From Candidatus Gastranaerophilales bacterium (lineage in GTDB: Bacteria; Cyanobacteriota; Vampirovibrionia; Gastranaerophilales; Gastranaerophilaceae): a stretch of DNA of 52,672 nt. The stretch spans positions 1 through 52,672 of the forward strand of contig UNSK01000010.1 of assembly GCA_900552525.1 (NCBI GenBank). Reading direction: 5' to 3'. Every line of letters starts with the position of its first letter. The first letter of the stretch is position 1. The translations under genes were made by a program, and so were the position numbers. Of this stretch, positions 31,569-39,655 are shown in pieces. The notes under the pieces were generated by a model. It was not told the DNA's origin, made no database searches, and was given only the letters and a program-made list of their open reading frames with translations.

Positions 31569-33415
31569 TGGAAAAATCAGTTTTAATAAAAAGATTAAAG
31601 AACAAATTTAAATCAAAAGAAGAAAAGCTTAAGAATTATTATAAAAAGAGTTATCATACTTATCAATTTTTAAAAGATATAGCAGATACCAAAACACTTA
31701 AACCTTGTAAAGGCAAATTAAGAGAATATCAACTAAGAACGCTTGATTTCGCAAAAAGTTGGTTTACAAAGTTTGAAAAATTTGATGTAAAATACTTTCT
31801 GATAAGTGGAAATCTTCTTGGTGCCTTCAGAAACAAAGGTTTTATTCCTTGGGAGGATGATATTGATATCGGAATGCTTAGAGATGATTTTGACAAACTT
31901 ATAGAGCATTTACGAAAAAACTGTTTAGAAGTTGATGTTAGCAAAATTTATTATTCTAAAAAGAACAGAAGTTTTGTTATTAATGAATTTATTAAAAAGA
32001 ACCCAAATCAGATGGCTTTTGCTATTTTTCCAACTCACCTGCAAATATTGCAAGGTAACAATATGAAAAATCTTATGACATTAGATATTCATCCTTATGA
32101 TTTTTATGCTGATGATTACACAGAAGAAGAAATTAAAAAAGATATGGATTTAATTAAGCGTCAAAAAAATAAAATAGATAATTTTGCTGAGCTTAATAAA
32201 TATCTAAAAGAATTAAGATTAAATAACAATAGAATAGGTGTAAAATCAAACAAAATATATTATGGCTATGACAACTACGACATTACATTTTTACCTTTTA
32301 CGGATTGGTATAAGACAGGTGAGATTTTACCTGTAAAAAAAGCTGATTACGAAGATACGCAATGTTATATACCAAATATTCCTGAAAAGTCTTTGTTGAT
32401 TAATTATGGAAAAGATTATATGTCTATGCCCCAAAAAATTATGTTCAAATCACATATTGGTTATAGAGAAGCTTGTGATATTGCTAAATTTAGTCTTGAT
32501 AAACAAGTAATGCTTAAAAAGGTAGAACGCAAATTTAGATTCACAAAAGAAAAAAAATACAAAGAATTATACAAAAAAACTAAACCGTTAGCAGATTTAA
32601 TGCTTGATATAGTTGACATAAAAACAGTGAAGCCTTGTCAAGAAAAACAACTTAGACAGTTTCAGCTTGATTGTGTTGAATTTGCAAAAAAAATGACAGA
32701 TTTTTTTGATACGCATAATTTAGAATACTTTATAACATCAGGAACATTAATCGGTGTTGTTAGGCACGGCGGTTTTGTACCTTGGGATGATGATTTTGAC
32801 GTAGGAATGATGCGCAAGGATTATGAAAGATTAAAATTAATTTTAAAAGATAATTTTAAAGCAATTGATATTTCTAAGATTTCTGTTTCAAAGGGCAATT
32901 CCATTCAGGTTATTGACTCAGCCTTAAAAAACAGCAGCGGCGAAATTTTATTCTATGCAGGACCTAAATACATTCAAATTTATCAAGGTGAAAGTTTCAA
33001 AAATTGCAGATTAATTGAAGTATTCCCGCACGAATACTACAAAGACAACTACACTTTGGCTGAACATAAAAAATATATATCAAAAATAAAAAACCAACTT
33101 GGTTTAATTGATTCCTGGAAAGATATGACTGATTTTCTAAATTTAGAAATCGAAAACAACAAAAATATAGTAGAAAAAAGTAGTTTTATATATTATGGTG
33201 TAGATAGTCTTGGAAGTTATATCGTAAATCCAACCGGTCCAATGAGCCAAGATATGATATTCCCGCGCAAAAGAGTAAAATTTGAAGATTTTGAATTTTG
33301 GGCACCAAATAATCCTGATGGGTATATAAAGGTTCAATACCCTGATTATTGGAATTTCCCTTCCAATTTTTCCATTGCACCATTATTAGAAATAAAAACG
33401 AAACACAAATTTTAG
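31568..33415 (+). CDS. Double LicD-domain phosphotransferase
   Basis: 615 residues built from two LicD domains. LicD proteins transfer phosphocholine or a similar phospho-alcohol from a CDP donor to a glycan. Domain one (about 50-320) has FLISGNLLGAFRNKGFIPW followed by EDDIDIGM. Domain two (about 350-610) has FITSGTLIGVVRHGGFVPW followed by DDDFDVGM. Both keep the acidic DD-x-D metal site. The halves also share IYYG and pre-motif segments (TKTLKPC / IKTVKPC), so they arose by duplication or fusion. The gene is coupled to the Rossmann gene and its last 30 bases overlap the convergent acyltransferase gene. Confidence 0.92.
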   Translation: MEKSVLIKRLKNKFKSKEEKLKNYYKKSYHTYQFLKDIADTKTLKPCKGKLREYQLRTLDFAKSWFTKFEKFDVKYFLISGNLLGAFRNKGFIPWEDDIDIGMLRDDFDKLIEHLRKNCLEVDVSKIYYSKKNRSFVINEFIKKNPNQMAFAIFPTHLQILQGNNMKNLMTLDIHPYDFYADDYTEEEIKKDMDLIKRQKNKIDNFAELNKYLKELRLNNNRIGVKSNKIYYGYDNYDITFLPFTDWYKTGEILPVKKADYEDTQCYIPNIPEKSLLINYGKDYMSMPQKIMFKSHIGYREACDIAKFSLDKQVMLKKVERKFRFTKEKKYKELYKKTKPLADLMLDIVDIKTVKPCQEKQLRQFQLDCVEFAKKMTDFFDTHNLEYFITSGTLIGVVRHGGFVPWDDDFDVGMMRKDYERLKLILKDNFKAIDISKISVSKGNSIQVIDSALKNSSGEILFYAGPKYIQIYQGESFKNCRLIEVFPHEYYKDNYTLAEHKKYISKIKNQLGLIDSWKDMTDFLNLEIENNKNIVEKSSFIYYGVDSLGSYIVNPTGPMSQDMIFPRKRVKFEDFEFWAPNNPDGYIKVQYPDYWNFPSNFSIAPLLEIKTKHKF

Positions 33416-34174
33416 AAATTTATGTTTTAATCTTTTTATAATCATATATTTGATTTTTTTATCACCGCTACTGTTTTGTTTGTATTTATTTGTAACAAAA
33501 CCATAAGAATCAAACTTCCATCTAATATTGCGTTTGATAACTTTTGCAGGATTACCTGCAATAATACAGCCTTCCTCTTCAAATTTTTTGTTTACCAAAG
33601 AACAAGCTCCAACTACGCAATTTGAAGGAATTTGTGCCCCTTTAATCAAAGTTACTCTTTGAGCAATCCAAACATCATCACCAATTATAACATCTTGAGG
33701 TTCATTATAAGGCAATTTTTCACCCGCATTAAATATTGAATGTCCGTCAGAAGTTCTAATTGTAAGCTCTCTCCCCAATTGAGCTCTTTTACCTATTACA
33801 AGTTTATGCGGTTTAAAACGTTCATTGTTATTAACAATTACATTGAAATTTGGTTGATTTAGCCAAATACCTTCATCAATAAAACAACGTCCCCAGCTGC
33901 TAACTAACATACTGGCTTTGTTTACTTTAATAGGTGTCTTTTTAATTATGCAAACTGCATTTTCACCAGCTAATTCTATATTTGTATCTTTAAAAGATAT
34001 TGGCAATTCAATTTCTAAATAGTTATTAACACCATGAATTGAAACATTTAAACCATCTAGCTTTCTCTTTAATCTTTTCTTCCTACCGTTATATGTAACA
34101 TAGATTTTGTTATTTTTACCTTGCATTTTATATGGAAATAAATTATTGATAATATTAAATAAATTTTTAAACAT
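33386..34174 (-). CDS. Hexapeptide-repeat acyltransferase
   Basis: 262 residues. A left-handed beta-helix acyltransferase, probably O- or N-acetylating a sugar. Degenerate hexapeptide repeats begin about residue 85. The core has LGRELTIRTSDGHSIF with the likely catalytic His in DGHS, followed by IGDDVWIAQRVTLIKGA and the typical closing IIAGNPAKVIKRNIRW. A basic C-terminal tail (about 45 residues, many Lys and Phe) could touch membrane. AAAGGA precedes the ATG. It heads or follows a minus-strand operon whose upstream member is the TagD-like gene (3 bases away). Its 3' end overlaps the double LicD gene by 30 bases on the other strand. Confidence 0.9.
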   Translation of the reverse strand: MFKNLFNIINNLFPYKMQGKNNKIYVTYNGRKKRLKRKLDGLNVSIHGVNNYLEIELPISFKDTNIELAGENAVCIIKKTPIKVNKASMLVSSWGRCFIDEGIWLNQPNFNVIVNNNERFKPHKLVIGKRAQLGRELTIRTSDGHSIFNAGEKLPYNEPQDVIIGDDVWIAQRVTLIKGAQIPSNCVVGACSLVNKKFEEEGCIIAGNPAKVIKRNIRWKFDSYGFVTNKYKQNSSGDKKIKYMIIKRLKHKFLKFVFRFYF

Positions 34175-34177
34175 TGT

Positions 34178-34639
34178 TTATTCCTTTACACATACATCCA
34201 GTGGAAAGTGATTGTCTGCTTTGTCTTTTAATTTTTCGTAATTTGCATAAATTCTATCTTTTAATGATGAAGAAGAAACACCTTTACCATAAGGGAAATA
34301 GACAACGGTTACCCCCATATCTTTTAGGTAATCGTATTTGCCTGTCCAATCGTCACCTACTACAAAAATATCAAAATTCAGTTTTTTAACCTTATCCCTA
34401 TGGTCTAGGCTGTGTTGAGGAATTACAATATCAGGATATTTAATCGCCTTCATCAACGCGATTCGTTCCTCAAACGGAATAATCGGTTCAGATTTGTAGC
34501 TAGCAACAAGTTCATCGGTGTTGACACCAACAATAAGAATATCGCCCAAAGCTCGCGCGTATTCAATCATCTTGAGATGATTGATGTGCAGCATGTCAAA
34601 TGTACCTGATGTGTAAACTACTGTTCTATTTCCTATCAT
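34178..34639 (-). CDS. TagD-like cytidylyltransferase
   Basis: 153 residues. Small nucleotidyltransferases of the glycerol-3-phosphate / phosphocholine / phosphoethanolamine cytidylyltransferase family make CDP-alcohols from CTP. The signature is TSGTFDMLHINHLKMIEYAR (about 9-28), where HxGH is HINH. VGDDWTGKYDYLK is the central conserved stretch and GVSSSSLKDRI the C-terminal substrate-nucleotide motif. The length fits TagD. AAAGGA lies 7 bases upstream. It sits between an acyltransferase and a methyltransferase in the same direction. Together with LicD and a TagB/TagF-like protein this supports a CDP-alcohol pathway; the alcohol (glycerol, ethanolamine or choline-like) is not readable. Confidence 0.92.
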   Translation of the reverse strand: MIGNRTVVYTSGTFDMLHINHLKMIEYARALGDILIVGVNTDELVASYKSEPIIPFEERIALMKAIKYPDIVIPQHSLDHRDKVKKLNFDIFVVGDDWTGKYDYLKDMGVTVVYFPYGKGVSSSSLKDRIYANYEKLKDKADNHFPLDVCVKE

Positions 34640-34643
34640 AGAT

Positions 34644-35357
34644 TTATCCTTTTAGTATCCAATATTGAGCGTTTGTTTCTTCTCTTGCACCAGATTTATT
34701 ATCAAGCAATAAATCTGTTTTAATAATATTAAAAGCATTTGTTTTAAAGTATTCTTCATATTCTTGTTTTGTTCGATATATTGCGCTGTAATCAGTTTTT
34801 AAATCTTTTGACTCGAATTTATTAAGGGTCAAACGACCTTCCATTAGACTAATGGATTCCTGAATATATAAATATTCAGGAGAAACTTGCCTAAATGCTT
34901 TAAAAATATTTGAAATATTTTCATCATTAATATACATTAAAACACCTGTACAAATTATCAAATTAAATCTTGATGTTAATATATCTTTATCTAAATTCAG
35001 AATCGAATTGTTATAAAATTTTACATTAGAAAAATTTGTAAATTTTTTAGAAGCATAATTAATAAAACCTTCTGAAAAATCTACTCCAACGTAATATTCA
35101 AACTTATTTTGCAAATTCTCAGCCCAACGACCAATCCCGCAGCCTATATCTAAAATTCCTGGATTTTGGATTTTTTCAATGATTTTTTCAACTATTCTTT
35201 TTTCATTTTCGTTCCTTATATTCTGTTCAGAACCGGTATTATCAGAGCCAAGCAGAACTGTTTGCAAATTATTAATATTATTTGCTCTTTTTTGCCAAAA
35301 TTCTTTTGTTGAATTATTATCTATATTTATTTTATCAGTATAAACTCTTGTTTGCAT
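34644..35357 (-). CDS. SAM-dependent methyltransferase
   Basis: 237 residues. Class I Rossmann methyltransferase: motif I ILDIGCGIGRWAENL (about 92-106), the acidic end of strand 2 in YVGVDFSEGF, and motif IV region LIICTGVLMYI. Specificity cannot be read. The position between the cytidylyltransferase and the aminotransferase suggests it methylates the small alcohol or amine that is activated, or the glycan itself; this is inference. The start codon region overlaps the end of the aminotransferase gene by 23 bases, with a GAAAGAAG ribosome binding site inside that gene. Confidence 0.88.
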   Translation of the reverse strand: MQTRVYTDKINIDNNSTKEFWQKRANNINNLQTVLLGSDNTGSEQNIRNENEKRIVEKIIEKIQNPGILDIGCGIGRWAENLQNKFEYYVGVDFSEGFINYASKKFTNFSNVKFYNNSILNLDKDILTSRFNLIICTGVLMYINDENISNIFKAFRQVSPEYLYIQESISLMEGRLTLNKFESKDLKTDYSAIYRTKQEYEEYFKTNAFNIIKTDLLLDNKSGAREETNAQYWILKG

Positions 35358-36432
35358 GTAATTCTTCTTTCACCTTTTCTAAAACTTCCAGACAGTGATT
35401 AATTTCATCCAGACCAACCGCACCATAATTTCCTATTCGGAAAAGTTTCGTCTTTAACTCCCCGCCTGACGGTGCAATTTCAACATTGTATTTTTCACGC
35501 ATTATTTTGACAATCAAACTTGCATCAAAATCGTTTGTCATAACTGCAGTTACACAATTTGCAGAATTTTTAGCTAAACATTTAAATCCAAGCTTTTCAA
35601 GTCCAATACGCAAATATTCAGTATGTTCTCTATATCTTGCTCTAAAGTTTTCTAAACCTTCGCTTCTAATTTTTTCAAGCCTTTTCTGCAATTGATTAAC
35701 CAAACTAACTGCCGGTGTAAAAGGTGTTTGGTTTCTTTTGTAATTATTAACATAATCAAATATATCAAAATAAAAAGTTCTTAAATTTGCTTTTTCTGCA
35801 TATTTCAGTGCTTTTTGAGAAACAGACATAAATCCCAGTCCCGGAGGCAATGCAAAAGCTTTCTGTGAAGCAGAAATTGCAACATCAACTCCCCACTCAT
35901 CCGTTAAAAATTCATCCGTAAGAAGTCCGCTTACACAATCAACTATAAACAATATATTCGGATATTTTTTTAAAAGATTGCCAATTGCCCTAATATCGGT
36001 TAAAGCGCCGGATGATGTTTCATTCAGTGTTGCAAAAAAAGCCTTTACATTAGAATTTTTATCAAGATATTTTTCTATGACATTAATATCAGGGCTTAAT
36101 CCAAATTCAAAAGGAATTTCTATTGCATTAATTCTATGTTTTTGACAAATATCACCCCATCGCTTTCCAAAAGAACCGGCATTTATATATAGTACAGAAT
36201 CATTTGCAGATAAAAAATTAGTTACAGCGGCTTCCATTGCGCCAGTTCCTGAGGAAGAAAATACAACAACAGGATTTTTTGTCTGAAAAACATACTTTAA
36301 GCCCGAAAAAATTTGTTCCCATTTTTGAGAATAATCTTCTGTGCGCATGTACTCCAATGGCTCGGATGCAATATCTAATATTTCACGCTCTACTTCTGTC
36401 GGTCCTAAAACCATTAATAACTTCTTTTGCAT
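35335..36432 (-). CDS. Class V aminotransferase (serine-pyruvate / 2-AEP transaminase type)
   Basis: 365 residues. PLP enzyme of fold type I, class V. Opens LMVLGPTEVEREILDIASEP, has SSSGTGAMEAAVTNFL, the aspartate in LFIVDCVSGLL, and the PLP lysine in ISASQKAFALPPGLGF (about residue 190). This is the alanine-glyoxylate, serine-pyruvate and 2-aminoethylphosphonate transaminase branch. In this cluster it could supply an amino-alcohol or aminoethylphosphonate head group; no PEP mutase gene is in the window. The predicted promoter is embedded in the stop codon of the upstream gene and predicts a leaderless mRNA. Confidence 0.9.
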   Translation of the reverse strand: MQKKLLMVLGPTEVEREILDIASEPLEYMRTEDYSQKWEQIFSGLKYVFQTKNPVVVFSSSGTGAMEAAVTNFLSANDSVLYINAGSFGKRWGDICQKHRINAIEIPFEFGLSPDINVIEKYLDKNSNVKAFFATLNETSSGALTDIRAIGNLLKKYPNILFIVDCVSGLLTDEFLTDEWGVDVAISASQKAFALPPGLGFMSVSQKALKYAEKANLRTFYFDIFDYVNNYKRNQTPFTPAVSLVNQLQKRLEKIRSEGLENFRARYREHTEYLRIGLEKLGFKCLAKNSANCVTAVMTNDFDASLIVKIMREKYNVEIAPSGGELKTKLFRIGNYGAVGLDEINHCLEVLEKVKEELHANKSLY

Positions 36433-36438
36433 GACACT

Positions 36439-36447
36439 ATTCTAGCA
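36439..36447 (-). promoter_or_regulatory. Extended -10 promoter, leaderless geometry, inside the upstream gene's stop
   Basis: Minus strand reads TG-C-TAGAAT, then 6 bases, then the aminotransferase ATG. The TAG stop codon of the TagB/TagF-like gene (36442-36444) is also the first half of the -10 hexamer. Confidence 0.55.
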
Positions 36448-37689
36448 CAGTTCTCCGGTTATGTCTTGAATAATATTTTCTGCACAATAATTATTTTTAA
36501 GCTGCACTTCTTCCATTATCTTTATACGTAAATCATACTTATAGTCATTTTTCTTTATTAAAACATCATCAAAAGTTTTATACATTTCTTCAAGATTATT
36601 AACTCTATAATATCCGGTGCATATTTTTTTTACAGTTTCATTACGTTCCGCACTTTCACTAGAAAACAAATGTATGATAGGAGAACCAGTCAATAAATAT
36701 TCCGTTAAAAACGAACCTGAATCGGTAATCATAGCGTAAGAATCATTGAATAAATCTAAATAATCGCCTTCATCCCATATTTTTGCAAAATTTCCCCAGT
36801 CTGCATAATACGCATCTGCTTCTTCTTTTGTCATATATCCGGATGTAAACAGAAATCTATATAATGCAGGGTGCGGCTTAAATACCCAGCTTAACCCTTT
36901 ATGTTTTTTTGCGTATTCTAATATTTCTCTTCCGCTCCAATCAAAAGTAGAGTACCTTATGTTATTACCGCAAACAGTCCAATGCGGCGCATAAATTAAA
37001 TATTTCTTTTCATGTTTTTTGGTATCCAAATAAAAATAATCCAGCTGCGGGTGTCCGGCAACAGATAAATTTGCACCGTGATTAGACATTTTGGAAGCAT
37101 AAGCATTTTTTACAGAATCATTGATTATATAATGCCGATAGAGATATCTATGAAATCGCAAATCATATTCAAAAAAGAATTTATCCGAATCCGTTAAAAA
37201 ATATGGTATATAATATGTTAAAGCAAACTTTGAACATACAACAGGGCCTTGAGTCCTTTCTACATACCAGGGATGGGAATAAAAAATTAAATCCGGTTCA
37301 AAAATTTCAAATGGTATAAACTTATTATTGCCGATATCAAACCCAAGCTCAACATTCATGCCACGTTTTTTAAAAAACTGATAATTTTTTAACACGTCCT
37401 TTGAATCTTGAAAATTAGCATTATTTTCTTGTGCACAATTTTTTGTTACTACTATTAATGGTTCAAATCGTTCATCTTTTAACATCAAGTCGTAGACGGA
37501 TTGAGATTTCCAACGAGAAGAATCATAAACATAAAATAAAACCTTTAGTTTCTTTTTGTTTTTTAATCGCTGTTTTACAAGCGGTATGTTTCGCTTAATA
37601 TACGCACAATTTTGTGCAACCTTCATGTTGTAAAAAAATTTTTGACCAAAACCAAGAATATTACCAATTTTTTCGTAGTCTATATACAT
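36442..37689 (-). CDS. CDP-glycerol/CDP-ribitol phosphotransferase-like protein (TagB/TagF family)
   Basis: 415 residues. GT-B fold transferase related to teichoic-acid TagB/TagF enzymes, which move polyol-phosphate from a CDP donor to a glycan or chain. Typical stretches are YLIYAPHWT (about 229), WVFKPHPALYR (about 270) and the donor-site MITDSGSFLTEYLLTGSPII (about 324). The N-terminal domain (VLFYVYDSSRWKSQSVYDLM) is also of this family. The acceptor is unknown. The start overlaps the stop of the exported hydrolase gene by one base (TAATG). It supports a pathway in which the TagD-like enzyme makes the CDP donor. Confidence 0.88.
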   Translation of the reverse strand: MYIDYEKIGNILGFGQKFFYNMKVAQNCAYIKRNIPLVKQRLKNKKKLKVLFYVYDSSRWKSQSVYDLMLKDERFEPLIVVTKNCAQENNANFQDSKDVLKNYQFFKKRGMNVELGFDIGNNKFIPFEIFEPDLIFYSHPWYVERTQGPVVCSKFALTYYIPYFLTDSDKFFFEYDLRFHRYLYRHYIINDSVKNAYASKMSNHGANLSVAGHPQLDYFYLDTKKHEKKYLIYAPHWTVCGNNIRYSTFDWSGREILEYAKKHKGLSWVFKPHPALYRFLFTSGYMTKEEADAYYADWGNFAKIWDEGDYLDLFNDSYAMITDSGSFLTEYLLTGSPIIHLFSSESAERNETVKKICTGYYRVNNLEEMYKTFDDVLIKKNDYKYDLRIKIMEEVQLKNNYCAENIIQDITGELC

Positions 37690-38876
37690 TAAAGCTCCGC
37701 TTTTTTGCCCTTACGTTTTAAAATCTTTGCCTGATATTTCGGGTCATACTGGAATTTGTATCCGTTAATAAAACTTTTCACAACAGCCTTAGAAAAAGTT
37801 CCTCTTGCAGACCAGTATGATGTATGAGCAAAAGCAAATAACCTTTTGCTCCAGACACTTGAATCATCATAAATAACACCGGAAGGATTTTCTATCTGCA
37901 TATCCAGTCTGTCTTGAATTTCGTTAACTGTAAGGTTTCTGCTTGTCGGAAAACCAAGCGGGTCTTCTCTAAAATTAACTGTTATCCAGAAAATTCCGTT
38001 CTCAAAAATATACTTTGTCATTAATTTGTTATAATAATTAAGCTCATACTCAGAATCAGCGAGGTCTGAATAAAAAAGAACAAGCGGACTTGCAAAGTTC
38101 ACAATACCTTTGAGCCTGTTATCAGGCGCACAGGCGAGCTCTGTCTGTTCATCAAGTTTTAAATAATTAGCCTTAAGCTTTTCCCTATCCTGATTTAAAA
38201 TTATCTGACCTGTTTCAGAAACAGTTCCAATACCTGCATAACTATAAGAAAGAGCAGAAATACAGGTGTTTTTCTTTGGATTTTCTCTTACATATTCAAG
38301 AAACTCATCATCCATTTTCAAGCTCTCAAATAATTTTTCCGGATTTATATATCTTAGTTTGTTGAATAAGTATTCATATGTAATAAAAGTGCCCGCTGAA
38401 TATCCGTAAAGAATAACATCATTACCTTCTGCACTCTGTTCTTTAACATAAGTATTCAGCTCCTCTAATATCGGAACCATATTATGCGATTTCTGAACCC
38501 ATATTGCATCGTGCATATATTGAGCAATAAGGCTTCTGGCAATATAAGCACCTGTAGAGCTTATTGCTTTTGAAACGTCAAGCTGGCTTTTTACAAAAGC
38601 TAAATCTTTTTCACTCTTATCTCCCCAGAAAAATATCACAGGCTCCGCTTCAACATTCAAACCGCCCAGTGATGAATAATATTTCTTAATAGCAGAATTT
38701 TTTTCAAACTTTTTCCTGAGAACCGGATGAAGTTTCCTGACACCTTCTTCATACCAGTTCTTCATCTTCTCATCATTGTTGTTAGAACCGTTTATATAAA
38801 TAAAACTTACATCATTTACCGCAAATGCTGGTGCAAAAAATAACAAACATAAAAATACTATCAAAATCTTTTTCAT
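37689..38876 (-). CDS. Exported alpha/beta hydrolase
   Basis: 395 residues. Signal peptide at 1-19 (MKKILIVFLCLLFFAPAFA). The mature protein has the start FIYINGSNNND, a nucleophile elbow VILYGYSAGTFITYEYL with Ser in GYSAG (about residue 153), and a late FAHTSYWSARGTF whose His could complete a Ser-Asp-His triad. It is likely a periplasmic or secreted esterase or lipase; the substrate is unknown. It is translationally coupled to the TagB/TagF-like gene, so removal of an acyl or phospho substituent during surface-polymer work is possible. An extended -10 of leaderless spacing lies in the 18-base gap after the Crp-family gene. Confidence 0.8.
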   Translation of the reverse strand: MKKILIVFLCLLFFAPAFAVNDVSFIYINGSNNNDEKMKNWYEEGVRKLHPVLRKKFEKNSAIKKYYSSLGGLNVEAEPVIFFWGDKSEKDLAFVKSQLDVSKAISSTGAYIARSLIAQYMHDAIWVQKSHNMVPILEELNTYVKEQSAEGNDVILYGYSAGTFITYEYLFNKLRYINPEKLFESLKMDDEFLEYVRENPKKNTCISALSYSYAGIGTVSETGQIILNQDREKLKANYLKLDEQTELACAPDNRLKGIVNFASPLVLFYSDLADSEYELNYYNKLMTKYIFENGIFWITVNFREDPLGFPTSRNLTVNEIQDRLDMQIENPSGVIYDDSSVWSKRLFAFAHTSYWSARGTFSKAVVKSFINGYKFQYDPKYQAKILKRKGKKAEL

Positions 38877-38882
38877 AATGTT

Positions 38883-38891
38883 AGTTTATCA
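38883..38891 (-). promoter_or_regulatory. Weak extended -10, leaderless geometry (hydrolase gene)
   Basis: Minus strand reads TG-A-TAAACT (4 of 6), then 6 bases, then ATG. The hexamer is weak but the spacing equals that of the other leaderless candidates. Confidence 0.4.
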
Positions 38892-38894
38892 TTA

Positions 38895-39566
38895 TTACGA
38901 TAATAATTCAAAATGATTTTTGTTGTACTCTATTAAACCTTCTTTTTGAAGCTTTGATAATTCAAAACTCATTGCGCTCCTGTCAACATTCAAATAATCC
39001 GCCAAATCCTGACGGTTAAAATGTATATCAAAACTGTTTGAATGTCTTTTCTGAGCTTCATTAGAAAGATAAGTCAAAAGCTTGTCACGGATAGTTTTTT
39101 GCGAAACATTCTCAATTTTTTGTATAAGTTCAATGTTCTCTTTAGACAAAATCTGAAACAGGTTATTAATTAAAACTTTATGTCTTGTACACGCATTCTG
39201 GCACATAGATGTACATTTTTCATAACTCAAAACTAACACAAGTGTATCTTTGATTGCGATTGCATCTACGCTTGATTCAACATCTTTTGAGCCGACAAAA
39301 GAGAGCGCAAGATTATCGTTGCGTGAAAGTCTGGAAATTATAATTCTTCTTCCCCAGTAAGAGTCTTTTTCAATATTAACTTCGCCGTCCAAAATCAGGT
39401 ATATATTTGCAATCATATCACCCTGACGAATAATCATCTCATCCTTTTCGTAACGGCGTATTCTGGCATTAAAGCACTCCAGCAGACCGCGGAGTTCCTC
39501 GTCATTCATACCGTAAAAAACCGGAGAATTTTTTATTTGATTATAATACTTTTCCAAACGTTCCAT
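38895..39566 (-). CDS. Crp/Fnr-family transcriptional regulator
   Basis: 223 residues. Cyclic-nucleotide-binding-type N-terminal beta barrel (EMIIRQGDMIANIYLILDGE, about 43-62), a dimer helix, and a C-terminal winged helix-turn-helix with FNRQDLADYLNVDRSAMSFE (about 184-203). A cysteine cluster, CTSMCQNAC (about 118-126), sits in the linker, the pattern of a common anaerobe subgroup; it could sense redox or bind a metal cluster. The gene is divergent from the BadF/HgdC-type ATPase gene (about 90 bases between), a natural candidate target. The mRNA is predicted leaderless. Confidence 0.93.
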   Translation of the reverse strand: MERLEKYYNQIKNSPVFYGMNDEELRGLLECFNARIRRYEKDEMIIRQGDMIANIYLILDGEVNIEKDSYWGRRIIISRLSRNDNLALSFVGSKDVESSVDAIAIKDTLVLVLSYEKCTSMCQNACTRHKVLINNLFQILSKENIELIQKIENVSQKTIRDKLLTYLSNEAQKRHSNSFDIHFNRQDLADYLNVDRSAMSFELSKLQKEGLIEYNKNHFELLS

Positions 39567-39573
39567 ATTCTTT

Positions 39574-39579
39574 ATTGTA
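39574..39579 (-). promoter_or_regulatory. -10 box, leaderless geometry (Crp-family gene)
   Basis: Minus strand TACAAT ends 7 bases before the ATG at 39566. No ribosome binding site is present and no TG extension. Confidence 0.5.
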
Positions 39580-39655
39580 ATACAAAAAGCTTATTTTGCT
39601 GCAGGAAAATACATTGATTATCACATATTTCTTTTGTACAATAAAGCCTGTAATT

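Noticed and set aside
31568..37689. Full phosphonate biosynthesis locus
   Set aside because: The aminotransferase and cytidylyltransferase would fit, but no PEP mutase or phosphonopyruvate decarboxylase is in the window.
39580..39655. Crp/Fnr binding palindrome between the divergent genes
   Set aside because: TTGAT is followed by TATCACA, not the ATCAA of an Fnr site; only a half-site match, too weak to list.
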